Shown here: positions 54,439 through 64,000 of the stretch, piece by piece
How positions within the stretch are numbered: position 1 is the first letter of the stretch
How the letters are laid out: the number at the start of each line of letters is the position of its first letter
The notes under the pieces: generated by a model
The model's input: the letters and a program-made list of their open reading frames with translations, nothing else
Told to the model about the DNA's origin: nothing
Database searches by the model: none
Assembly: GCF_031954525.1 (NCBI RefSeq)
Contig: NZ_CP134867.1
Coordinates: forward strand, 4,898,001-4,962,000
DNA length: 64,000 nt
From: Dyella sp. BiH032
Lineage (GTDB): Bacteria > Pseudomonadota > Gammaproteobacteria > Xanthomonadales > Rhodanobacteraceae
Direction of reading: 5' to 3'
Position numbers and translations under genes: made by a program

Positions 54439-54756
54439 ATGGCCGTCGATCTCGTCTTCGAAGCCCTGGCATCCCGCCCTCGCCGTGAAATCCTGGCCTA
54501 TCTTTCGGCCCAGGAATTGACGGCCGGCGAGATCGCCAGCCGTTTCGCGATGAGCGCGCCGGCGATCTCGCGGCACCTGTCCGTGCTGGAAGGCGCCGGC
54601 CTGGTGAGCAGCGAGCGGCGCGGCCAGTACGTGGTGTACCGGCTCAACAAGGACAACCTGGTGAATACGCTCACCGGTTTCGCCTTCGAGGTCTGCCCCA
54701 AGGCCGGCCCGCTGAAGCGCGAGTCCCGCCGGCTCGCTGCGCGCAAGGCGACCTGA
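54439..54756 (+). CDS. ArsR-family HTH repressor
   Basis: 105 aa, a single winged helix: FEALASRPRREILAYLSAQELTAGEIASRFAMSAPAISRHLSVLEGAGLVSSERRGQYVVYRLNKDNL. The recognition helix is SAPAISRHLSVL. No cysteine cluster for metal sensing is present (one Cys only, in FEVCPKAGP), so it is more like SdpR-type regulators than arsenic sensors. It has its own promoter with a dyad over the start site. The next gene, a cupin/DUF2867 protein, starts 80 bases downstream on the same strand and may be co-controlled. Confidence 0.9.
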   Translation: MAVDLVFEALASRPRREILAYLSAQELTAGEIASRFAMSAPAISRHLSVLEGAGLVSSERRGQYVVYRLNKDNLVNTLTGFAFEVCPKAGPLKRESRRLAARKAT

Positions 54757-54836
54757 CGGGCGCCGGACGGAAGTCAGGGGAACGCAAGAAGGATGTTCAT
54801 CCGGTGGCGCCGCGCGCCGCCCAGGAGGAGTGCGTC

Positions 54837-56249
54837 ATGGCGATACAGGCACGGAGCGTCGGCACATTTCCAGGCACGTCGATTCCCTCGCCCACCGGCG
54901 GCCTGCCGGTGGAAGTCACGCTGATCGCGCAGCTCGGTCACGGTGTCGGCGACCAGCTGCACGCCGGTGCCTCGGCGCGCCAGCGTGCCCACCCTGCCTT
55001 CGTCGACGCGCTGGACGAACCCTCCACCCGGCTGGGCGGCAGCGATTTCGCCCGCGGCGATGCCACCGCGCTCTACACCTTCGCGGTAGGCGCCAAAGGC
55101 CACCCGTTTCACCGGCACGCCGGGCATCGCGTCTTTACCGCCATTTCCGGCAGCGGCGGCGCGCAGCTCCGCTTCGCCGCGGCGACGCCGGGCGAGCTGG
55201 CCGAGGATCCCGGATGCTTCGGGCGCCGCTTGCACCATGTGAATATCCCGCCGGATTGTCTGTTCACCGTGCGCTTCGACGGGGAAACCTGGCACCAGTT
55301 CGCCCCATTGAATGCCAAGAGCGGACACCCGGCACTGTTCGCCATCTCCTGCCACACCAATGAACTCGGCGGGGAGCTCAGCGACACGCTGCGGCGACAG
55401 GTGCTCGCGGGGGAGGCTTCGATCCCCTCGCTCACCGAAACGCTGCCCGATGCCGTCGTCGCATGGCTGGCGGCCAATCCTCCTTCGCCCGAAGACGTTC
55501 CCACCATAGCGCTTGCGCTGGATGCCGCCCCGGGCTCGCTGCAAAGCCGGCTGTGCCGATGGGCACGGAGCACGCTGGGCCGGCTGCGGGGCATGCTTGC
55601 GGCCTGTCGCCGCGCGAGCGGCTTTCTCCGGGAAACGCATGGGCGGATGCCGGTCCAGGCCATCGAGACGCCCGCTGACTCGCTGCTGCGCGGACAGCTG
55701 GAAACCACCTATCAGCACGAGGACATGGTGCGCATCCGGCTGCATGCCCCAGCGCTGGCAAAGATGGGCGCACCACGCTTGCTCGCCGCACTGCTCGACG
55801 GCTTCCTGCACAATCCGCCGGCCAGCGTGTCGCGCATGATGGCCTTGCGCAACGCACTGGTGCGTCCACTGGGGCTGCGTACGTCACCGCTAGGCTGCCC
55901 GGTGTCGTCGCTGTTGTCGCGCCATGCGACCGACACCTTCGACGGGCGTTTTCCGGTGCTCGCGCAATCGGTGCAGGAGCGACACGCCCAGGTCATTCTC
56001 GGCGCCGACGACAAGCATCTGCGCTTCCGCTCCTGCGTGGCGGTACGCGTGGTGGACGTGGCGCATATCGAGCTGAGCCTAGGCACGCGCGTGCATTGCA
56101 GGAACCTGTTCGGCCACGTCTACATCGCGCTGATCGAACGGGTGCACCGGCACCATGTCAGCCCGGCGATGCTGCGCATGGCGGCTGGGCACGCGTTCGC
56201 CGAAACCGGAATGAAACGCACCGCCCTGCAGATCGCAACCTCGCCATAA
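54837..56249 (+). CDS. Protein with N-terminal cupin-like region and C-terminal DUF2867-like domain
   Basis: 470 aa from the ATG at 54837 (CAGGAGGAG 6 bases upstream). Residues 60-170 have the cupin-like pattern HPFHRHAGHRVFTAISGSGGAQLRF and CLFTVRFDGETWHQFAP, suggesting a metal-binding beta barrel. Residues 280-450 read RMMALRNALVRPLGLRTSP, HAQVILGADDKHLRFRSCVAVR and RVHCRNLFGHVYIALIERVHRHHV, which matches DUF2867. This domain occurs in NAD-dependent epimerase fusions and alone; its role is unknown. The join of the two is not one I know. No signal peptide. Context gives an ArsR regulator upstream and a DUF2167 membrane protein downstream. Confidence 0.75.
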   Translation: MAIQARSVGTFPGTSIPSPTGGLPVEVTLIAQLGHGVGDQLHAGASARQRAHPAFVDALDEPSTRLGGSDFARGDATALYTFAVGAKGHPFHRHAGHRVFTAISGSGGAQLRFAAATPGELAEDPGCFGRRLHHVNIPPDCLFTVRFDGETWHQFAPLNAKSGHPALFAISCHTNELGGELSDTLRRQVLAGEASIPSLTETLPDAVVAWLAANPPSPEDVPTIALALDAAPGSLQSRLCRWARSTLGRLRGMLAACRRASGFLRETHGRMPVQAIETPADSLLRGQLETTYQHEDMVRIRLHAPALAKMGAPRLLAALLDGFLHNPPASVSRMMALRNALVRPLGLRTSPLGCPVSSLLSRHATDTFDGRFPVLAQSVQERHAQVILGADDKHLRFRSCVAVRVVDVAHIELSLGTRVHCRNLFGHVYIALIERVHRHHVSPAMLRMAAGHAFAETGMKRTALQIATSP

Positions 56250-56416
56250 CGATGCCCTACCGGGCGCCATTGGGCGGGATCGCCTCCGGCCGGCGGTTGG
56301 CAAACCATTACCGCCGCTGCGAAAATCGGCGCTCCATCGCGCCAGAGGGACGCGGTGGCTACGCGCGCGACCCGCTCGCGCGTGCTCATCAACGGACGAT
56401 ACCCAGGGACCCGCAC

Positions 56417-57343
56417 ATGAAAACCAGACTCCTGCCGGCGCTCGGCTTGCTGGCCGCCTTCGCATGGACCTCGCCGCTCCTCGCCGCGCCCGCCGACGAA
56501 CCGGCGAGCGAAGAAGCCGCGTCCACCGAGACCGAGGCTTTCCTCCAGTCGCTGCATCCGGCCACCGGCAACGTCGCCATTCCCGGCGCGCAGGCCACGC
56601 TGAAGCTGGAGAGGGGTTATAGCTTCCTTCCGGCCAAGGAAGCGCAGGATGTGCTGACCCGCCTGTGGAACAACCCGCCGGACAACGAAGTGCTGGGCAT
56701 GATCCTGCCCAGCGAGGACACCAAGGTCCTGCTCGACGACAAGGCCTGGGCGGTGGTGGTGACCTTCGTCGACGAAGGCTACGTGTCGGACGAAGACGCC
56801 GCCAAGATCGACTACAACGAGATGCTCAAGGAGATGCAGGCCTCCGCCAAGGACGACAACGAGGAACGCCTGAAGCAGGGCTACCCCGCCGTCGAACTGG
56901 TCGGCTGGGCCGAGGCGCCGCACTACGATGCGTCCACGCACAAGCTGTACTGGGCGCGCAACCTGCGCTTCAAGAAGGCCGACGGCGCCGACGAAGGCGC
57001 TTCGCTCAACTACGACATTCGTGTGCTCGGCCGCCGGGGTTATCTCTCGCTCAATGCACTGGCGCCGATGGACCAGCTCGCCCAGGTGCGCGCCGATATG
57101 CCGAAAGTGCTCGAGATGACCGAGTTCAACGACGGCGAGCGCTACACCGACTACAACGCCAAGACCGACAAGGCGGCCGCCTACGGCATCGGCGCGCTGG
57201 TGGCGGGCGGCATCGCGGCCAAGGCCGGCCTGTTCGCCAAGCTCGGCGCGATACTGCTGGCCTTCAAGAAAGTGCTGGTAGCCGGTGTGATCGCGCTCGG
57301 CGCCGCCCTGGCCAAGCTGTTCGGCCGCAAGAAGGCGGAGTAA
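56417..57343 (+). CDS. DUF2167-family membrane protein
   Basis: 308 aa. Signal peptide residues 1-23 (ALGLLAAFAWTSPLLAA). The family sequence includes TGNVAIPGAQATLKLERGYSFLPAKEAQDVLTRLWNNPP, LGMILPSED, WAVVVTFVDEGYVSDEDAAKIDYNEMLKEMQ and WAEAPHYDASTHKLYWARNLRF. The C-terminal end has two hydrophobic helices (YGIGALVAGGIAAKAGLFAKLGAILL and VLVAGVIALGAALAKLF) followed by GRKKAE. The large domain should be periplasmic. Function unknown; DUF2167 proteins have been linked to envelope stress in other bacteria, an impression I cannot verify here. Confidence 0.88.
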   Translation: MKTRLLPALGLLAAFAWTSPLLAAPADEPASEEAASTETEAFLQSLHPATGNVAIPGAQATLKLERGYSFLPAKEAQDVLTRLWNNPPDNEVLGMILPSEDTKVLLDDKAWAVVVTFVDEGYVSDEDAAKIDYNEMLKEMQASAKDDNEERLKQGYPAVELVGWAEAPHYDASTHKLYWARNLRFKKADGADEGASLNYDIRVLGRRGYLSLNALAPMDQLAQVRADMPKVLEMTEFNDGERYTDYNAKTDKAAAYGIGALVAGGIAAKAGLFAKLGAILLAFKKVLVAGVIALGAALAKLFGRKKAE

Positions 57344-57383
57344 GCCGCGGCATGCGGGGGCGCAGGTTGGGGCTTGTCCCGGC

Positions 57384-58088
57384 CTACGCCTCCTCCTCCA
57401 GCCGCACGCCGAGCGTCGACAGTCGCCGCAGGCCGTCCGCACTGGGTACCAGCGCACGGCCCTGCGATGCGCGGCGCAACCAGCCGGCATCGAGCATCGA
57501 CGCCGTCATCGCTACGCCGAGCGGGCCACCGACGTGGAGGCGCCGCTCGGTCCAATCCAGACATCCGCGGCCGTGCAGGCGCAGCAGTCCATCGGTGGAC
57601 CCGGCTTCCAGGCCGGCAGCGATCAGCGCCGCCGCGCCGACCGGCAGCAGGCGCAGGCCTTCGCTCGCCGTTTCCAGGTAACCACGCGCGAGCATCGACT
57701 CGCATAGCGCGACGCCAAGCTGCCCGGCCAGATGGCGGTAGCAGGTGCGCGCGCGGCGCACCGCGGCGTCGGCTGCGGGCTTGAGCGCGGCCGCGCTGGA
57801 GGCACGGGGCATGGCCAACGCTTCGAGCATCGCTGCCACCTCTTCGTTGGCGAGGCGGTAATAGCGATGCCGGCCCTGCGCATGCAAGGCCAGCAGGCCG
57901 CCATCGAGCAGACGCTTCAGATGCGCGCTGGCGGTCGCCGCGCCGACGCCAGCGACGCGCGCGAGCTCGCCCGCCGGACGCGCGGTGCCATCGGACAACG
58001 CCAACAGCATGGCCGCCCGCGCCGGCTCGGCAAGCAACGCGCCGACTTCGGCCAACTGGTAGCGGGTCATGGCGGTGCCGTCGTTCAT
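57384..58088 (-). CDS. ArsR-like HTH transcriptional regulator with C-terminal domain
   Basis: 234 aa. The N-terminal winged helix reads GALLAEPARAAMLLALSDGTARPAGELARVAGVGAATASAHLKRLLDGGLLALHAQGRHRYYRLA. The remaining 130 residues (RARTCYRHLAGQLGVALCESML...LDWTERRLHVGGPLGVAMTASMLDAGWLRR) belong to the long ArsR-type regulators in which this CYxHLAG segment is conserved. The ligand is unknown. An alternative start at 58070 would remove six residues. It converges on the DUF2167 gene. LysR lies 100 bases upstream on the same strand. Confidence 0.88.
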   Translation of the reverse strand: MNDGTAMTRYQLAEVGALLAEPARAAMLLALSDGTARPAGELARVAGVGAATASAHLKRLLDGGLLALHAQGRHRYYRLANEEVAAMLEALAMPRASSAAALKPAADAAVRRARTCYRHLAGQLGVALCESMLARGYLETASEGLRLLPVGAAALIAAGLEAGSTDGLLRLHGRGCLDWTERRLHVGGPLGVAMTASMLDAGWLRRASQGRALVPSADGLRRLSTLGVRLEEEA

Positions 58089-58188
58089 GCGTGGAGTCTA
58101 GTGGCAGGGAGCGCGCCCATGATTCGCTCGCGGGCAAAACGTGAAGGCGCCATTGGGAAGCTCCGGCAACGGTCCGGTGGCGGTCGGC

Positions 58189-59097
58189 TCAGGCCACCGC
58201 TCCGCTGACGCGCTCCAACAGCCAGCGCAAGCCCGGGTCGGCATGATTGCGCGGATGCCACGCCGCCGAGAGCGTGAAGCCGTGCGCTTTGAACGGCAGC
58301 CTGAAGCTGTCGAGCCGATCCGCATGGCGCATGGCCAGGCGGGCCGGCAGCGTGGCGACACAGTCCGTCGCGCACAGCAGCTCCACCGCCATCGCGAAGC
58401 TCTGCACGGACGCCACCACGTCGCGCTTGCGACCCAGCGCCTCCAGATGTTCGTCCATGAATCCGTGGAAGCTGCCGCCGCTAGTGGACACGAGCACATG
58501 GCGCAAGGCGCAATAGCCAGGGAGAGTCGGCGGCCGCGCGCCGCGCGGGTGGCCCTTGCGCTGGGCGAGGACGAAGCGTTCGTCGTAGAGCTTCCGCGCC
58601 TTCATCGCCGAGGGGACCATACGCTCCGAACCCAGCAACAGATCCACCTCGCCGCTTTCGAGCTGCGCGGCGATGCGTTGCAGCTCGGGCACCACGAACG
58701 CCACGGCCACGCCGGGGCCCGCCTCACGGCTGAGCGCTTCCATCAGGCGGATGCCGAGCACCGAGGTGGCGTTATCGCTGGCCGCGATCACGAAACGACG
58801 CTTCGCTTCGCGCGGGTCGAAGCCAGCGCGATAGCGCAGCACCGATTCCAGGTCTTTCAGCGCGGCGCGCAGGGGCTCGGCCATGGCCAGCGCATAGGCG
58901 CTCGGCACCATGCCGCGCCCGCTTTCGGCGGGTATCAGCAGCGGATCGCCGAAGACGCGGCGCAGGCGCGCCAGCTGGGTGGAGACCGCCGGCTGGGTCA
59001 GATGCAGCCGCGTCGCCGCGCGGGTGACGTTGCGCTCGGCCAGCAGCATGTCGAGGGTCACCAGCAGGTTCAGGTCGATACCGCGAAGATCAACCAT
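58189..59097 (-). CDS. LysR-family transcriptional regulator
   Basis: 302 aa, the standard length. The N-terminal HTH reads DLNLLVTLDMLLAERNVTRAATRLHLTQPAVSTQLARLRRVFGDPLLI, followed by the linker helix and an effector domain (about 90-300) with RRFVIAASDNATSVLGIRLM and VDLLLGSERMVPSAMKARKLYDERFVL. It is divergent from the MDR oxidoreductase, with GATAGG-type inverted repeats between the two genes, so it most likely controls that gene and itself. Confidence 0.93.
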   Translation of the reverse strand: MVDLRGIDLNLLVTLDMLLAERNVTRAATRLHLTQPAVSTQLARLRRVFGDPLLIPAESGRGMVPSAYALAMAEPLRAALKDLESVLRYRAGFDPREAKRRFVIAASDNATSVLGIRLMEALSREAGPGVAVAFVVPELQRIAAQLESGEVDLLLGSERMVPSAMKARKLYDERFVLAQRKGHPRGARPPTLPGYCALRHVLVSTSGGSFHGFMDEHLEALGRKRDVVASVQSFAMAVELLCATDCVATLPARLAMRHADRLDSFRLPFKAHGFTLSAAWHPRNHADPGLRWLLERVSGAVA

Positions 59098-59100
59098 GTT

Positions 59101-59137
59101 GATAGGTCCTATCTTCGATATTCATTTCAAAGATAGG
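59101..59137. promoter_or_regulatory. LysR-type operator candidates between divergent LysR and MDR genes
   Basis: GATAGGTCCTATC (59101-59113) is a palindrome about one centre base, and CCTATCTT (59108-59115) pairs with AAGATAGG (59130-59137) across 14 bases. Three GATAGG half-sites share about 37 bases in the divergent promoter, an arrangement that fits a LysR regulator with a recognition and an activation site. Confidence 0.55.
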
Positions 59138-59184
59138 TCGGCGCTCCCTAAGGTGGCAACCAGACCTCACCAAGGAGATTCGCC

Positions 59185-60258
59185 ATGCAAGCCTGGTTCC
59201 TCGAACATCCCGGCCAGCCGCTCGCCTTGCGCGACGTGGAGCCGCCGCAGGTGCGTCCCGGCGCCGTACTCGTGAAGATGGAAGCGGTGCCCCTGCTCAG
59301 CTATACGCGCGCCTATCTGCAGGGCAAGTTGCCCTACGCCTATCCGCCGTTGCCGTTCACGCCGGGCACCAATGGCATCGGCACGGTCGTCGCCATGGGA
59401 GCAGGCGTGCATCACTTCCGCCCGGGCCAGCGCGTGGCGCTCAACCCCTATTGGGTGGCCGACGAAGCCGCCGCGGAGCCGGCGCAGGCCTTGCTGGGCC
59501 TGACCGGCATCAGCGCCGACAGCGCCGGCATGCTGGCCGCCTTCCCGCACGGCACGCTGCGCGAGTTGAGCGAGATGCCGGCCGCCGTCCTGGTGCCGCT
59601 CGATGGGCTGGATCATCTGGCTGCGGAACGGCTGGCCGTCCTATCGAAATTCGCGATCCCCTTCGGCGGCTTGCGCCGTGGCCGGCTCGCCGCGGGCGAA
59701 ACCGTCGCGGTGAATGGCGCGGGCGGCAATTTCGGCGCCGGCGCCGTGCTGTCTGCGCTGGCGATGGGCGCGGGCAAGGTGATCGCGATCGGTCGGCGCC
59801 CCGCGCCGCTGCAACGGCTGGTGGAACTCGGCCAGGGGCGCGTGGTGCCTGTGGTGCTTGGCGGAGACGTAGAACAGGACACGGCGGCGATCCGCTCGGC
59901 CGCGATTGGCGGTGTCGACCTGGCCTTCGACATGGTCGGCCAGGCTGGCGATCCGCATAGCACGCTCGCCGCGCTCCATGCCCTGCGCCGCGGGGGCCGC
60001 CTGGTGCTGATGGGCAGCATGCAGACCGAGCTGCCGGTGCCTTACGGGCAGATGCTGCTCAACAACTGGGAGCTGATCGGACACTTCATGTACACGCGCG
60101 CCGACTACCTGGCGCTGGTATCCCTGGTGCGCGCGGGACTGCTATCGCTGGATGCGGTGGAGATTCATCGGTTTGCGTTCGATGCGCTGGAGCAGGCGAT
60201 CGACGATGCGGAGAAGCTGCAAGGCTTGCAGTCCACGGTGGTGTCGTTCGCTGTGTAG
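59185..60258 (+). CDS. Zinc-less MDR-family NAD(P)-dependent oxidoreductase
   Basis: 357 aa. GroES-like N-terminal part (PPQVRPGAVLVKMEAVPLLSYTRAYLQGKLPYAYPPLPFTPGTNGIGTVVAMG) and a Rossmann half with VAVNGAGGNFGAGAVLSALAMGAGKVIAIGR. The catalytic zinc ligands (Cys in the first loop, GHE) are replaced by SYT and GTN, and the structural four-Cys loop is missing, so it belongs with quinone-oxidoreductase-like enzymes that do not need zinc. Likely reduces a quinone or enone with NAD(P)H. Divergent from a LysR regulator. A terminator lies downstream at 60324-60355. Confidence 0.88.
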   Translation: MQAWFLEHPGQPLALRDVEPPQVRPGAVLVKMEAVPLLSYTRAYLQGKLPYAYPPLPFTPGTNGIGTVVAMGAGVHHFRPGQRVALNPYWVADEAAAEPAQALLGLTGISADSAGMLAAFPHGTLRELSEMPAAVLVPLDGLDHLAAERLAVLSKFAIPFGGLRRGRLAAGETVAVNGAGGNFGAGAVLSALAMGAGKVIAIGRRPAPLQRLVELGQGRVVPVVLGGDVEQDTAAIRSAAIGGVDLAFDMVGQAGDPHSTLAALHALRRGGRLVLMGSMQTELPVPYGQMLLNNWELIGHFMYTRADYLALVSLVRAGLLSLDAVEIHRFAFDALEQAIDDAEKLQGLQSTVVSFAV

Positions 60259-60323
60259 CACTGGTCGGGCGTCATGGAAGATCGCCCGCAGGAGACCGCC
60301 GGTTTACCGGCACCTTTCCGGAA

Positions 60324-60355
60324 AAAGAACGGGCGCCCAAAGGCGCCCATTCTTT
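60324..60355. terminator. Bidirectional rho-independent terminator
   Basis: AAAGAA-C-GGGCGCC-CAAA-GGCGCCC-A-TTCTTT. The GC stem is flanked by A and T tracts on both strands, so it can end both the MDR gene and the convergent isocitrate dehydrogenase gene. Confidence 0.85.
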
Positions 60356-60372
60356 CACCGCCTGGATACCGC

Positions 60373-62912
<2,540 letters not shown>

Positions 62913-63413
62913 ATGCCCCGCCGATCGATCATCCTCCCCCTGCTGACCGCCACGCTGCTGGTGGCCGGCGCACCGCCCGGCCATGCCGCCACGGCCGACA
63001 CCCAGGTCCTGCTCAAGACCACGCGCTCCTGGGACGGCAAGCCGTATCCGGCCTACGGCCGCGGGCAGCCGCAGGTCACCGTGCTGCGCATCCGCATCCC
63101 CGCCCATAGCGCGCTGGGCTGGCACCACCATCCGGTGATCAATGCCGCCTACGTGCAGGAAGGCTCGATCACGGTCGAGAAGCGCGGCGAGGGCGACGAA
63201 CCCGGCGCCTCGTGCTCGATCGGCGCGGGCGAGGTGCTGCCCGAGCTGGTGGACCAGGTGCACCGCGGCCGAACCGATGCCGAGCCCGTCACGCTGATCG
63301 TCTTCTATGCCGGCACGGAGGGCGGGGAGATCACCGTGCCGGACGTGCTGCCTGCCGCCGGGCCACCTTCGGGACCCGCGCCGCCTTGCCGCGACCTGCC
63401 GAAGCGGCCCTGA
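62913..63413 (+). CDS. Exported cupin-domain protein
   Basis: 166 aa. Signal peptide residues 1-25 (PLLTATLLVAGAPPGHAA). The cupin motifs are IRIPAHSALGWHHHPVINAAYVQEGSITVEKRG (with three histidines and E) and GAGEVLPELVDQVHRGRT. A C-terminal tail is rich in Pro and Gly. Periplasmic cupins of this type are often quercetinase-like or bind metal, without proven function. CAGGAGAGG lies 3 bases before the ATG. Confidence 0.88.
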   Translation: MPRRSIILPLLTATLLVAGAPPGHAATADTQVLLKTTRSWDGKPYPAYGRGQPQVTVLRIRIPAHSALGWHHHPVINAAYVQEGSITVEKRGEGDEPGASCSIGAGEVLPELVDQVHRGRTDAEPVTLIVFYAGTEGGEITVPDVLPAAGPPSGPAPPCRDLPKRP

Positions 63414-63470
63414 ACGAGCTGGGGCGCGGCCATGCCGCGCCCCAGCCGCGTACACGCCCTCCGGCAGCGC

Positions 63471-63602
63471 TCACTTCACCGAGAACTCCTTCGTCCCCGC
63501 CGGCTGCCCGTTGAGGGTGATCTCCACCTTGTAGTTGCCTGTCGGCCAGCCGTCCGGCTTGCTGATCTCGGACGTACCGTACGTCAAGCTATGGAACCGC
63601 AT
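63471..63602 (-). pseudogene. C-terminal fragment of a periplasmic-type protein
   Basis: 43 codons from an ATG at 63602, with a stop TAA two codons further upstream in frame. The translation SKPDGWPTGNYKVEITLNGQPAGTKEFSVK (split here: SKPDGWPTGNYKVEIT and LNGQPAGTKEFSVK) looks like the last two beta strands of a larger secreted beta-sandwich protein, where 'DGWPTGxYKVEIxLNGxxAGTKxFxV' is a common closing pattern. The rest of the gene is missing. The 270 bases above it hold no gene. Confidence 0.5.
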
Positions 63603-63871
63603 GCCTTAGATGCCAGTCCCAGCGGCGAGAAGGAGCATGCAAAACGTTTTGCGATAACGTGGGCAACACAACCGCTCGACCGAGCACCATTCAACCCAAT
63701 GCCATGCCGGCTCGCCAGGGATAACGCGCCTCAACCTGCCCTTCCATTACTGATACTGGCGGCCGGCGCGATGCCAAACCGCCAGAGGCGAGATATGCCG
63801 GCGACGCGAAGCCCTTCCGATGCCACCGATCACGCCGAGGTCATATCCCCGCGAATAACGCCATCCTCAAG
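63603..63871. other. Gene-free stretch at the right end
   Basis: About 270 bases of moderate GC with no frame I can support on either strand and no clear repeat. It separates the truncated fragment from the gene that runs off the window, and may be the scar of an insertion or deletion. Confidence 0.4.
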
Positions 63872-64000
63872 TCAAGGCACGACGATGTTTCCAGAATTAC
63901 CTACGGCATTGTTATTGCCGTTATAGGTCGCTATGCCGTATACGTAAATTTTCTTACCGAAGTACTGAGTTCTGATCTGCGTGGTTAACGGAATAGCGAA
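63872..64000 (-). CDS. C-terminus of an unidentified protein (5' end outside window)
   Basis: The frame is open to the window edge, giving 42 residues and a TGA. They read FAIPLTTQIRTQYFGKKIYV then YGIATYNGNNNAVGNSGNIVVP, an Asn/Gly/Tyr-rich tail of beta-strand character. The local DNA is clearly richer in A/T than the chromosome average here, which suggests a transferred gene, perhaps for a secreted or surface protein. The product cannot be named from this piece. Confidence 0.5.
   Translation of the reverse strand, partial: FAIPLTTQIRTQYFGKKIYVYGIATYNGNNNAVGNSGNIVVP

Overview
The window is high-GC, densely coded chromosomal DNA. Gene content points to a gammaproteobacterium of the Xanthomonadales/Lysobacterales, most likely Rhodanobacteraceae (Dyella, Luteibacter, Frateuria or Rhodanobacter-like). 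The signs are an Oar-type TonB receptor, a monomeric NADP isocitrate dehydrogenase, a chaperone-usher fimbrial operon, and hairpin-rich noncoding repeats of a kind I associate with this order. The assignment is inference; no rRNA or tRNA gene was seen in the window.

Layout. 1-0.5 kb: the C-terminal part of ubiE. 0.6-8.7 kb: an Rhs/polymorphic-toxin island on the minus strand. It holds a secreted 1937-aa YD-repeat protein ending in seven fibronectin-III-like modules, a small FN3-like ORF, a separate secreted Rhs-core protein with a deaminase-like toxin tail, a candidate immunity gene, and a truncated GGDEF gene at the edge. 9.2-25.3 kb: mostly housekeeping and accessory metabolism (membrane proteins, two GSTs, an EamA exporter divergent from an Lrp-type regulator, proline iminopeptidase, M1 aminopeptidase, hydrolases, a YhhS-like MFS pump, a YgjP-like protease-fold protein, RdgC), broken by a noncoding hairpin mosaic at about 17.8-18.3 kb. 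25.8-31.5 kb: an Oar-like TonB receptor, an exported DUF2252 protein and an aromatic/aspartate aminotransferase.

31.8-36.0 kb: the most striking gene, one 1412-aa protein joining fatty acyl-AMP ligase, acyl carrier protein, thioesterase and cytochrome P450. It reads as a self-contained machine that activates a fatty acid, tethers it, oxidises it and releases it. 36-40.4 kb: ttcA, a DUF465 protein, GNAT, YdcF and an M49-like lipoprotein peptidase. 40.5-45 kb: a tightly coupled five-gene operon (membrane protein, XRE regulator, exported alpha/beta hydrolase, ABC ATPase, ABC permease) behind a promoter embedded in two TGTCAAGC/GCTTGACA palindromes. 45.3-50.7 kb: a chaperone-usher operon (pilin, chaperone, usher, tip-like subunit) met by a convergent orphan pilin-like gene with a CRP/Clp-like site upstream.

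51-64 kb: ferredoxin-NADP reductase, the YadGH-type ABC exporter, RluF, an ArsR regulator with a clear promoter, a cupin/DUF2867 two-part protein, a DUF2167 membrane protein, two more regulators, a zinc-less MDR oxidoreductase, monomeric isocitrate dehydrogenase, an exported cupin, and a gene-poor right end with a 43-codon gene fragment and the C-terminus of an unidentified protein running off the window.
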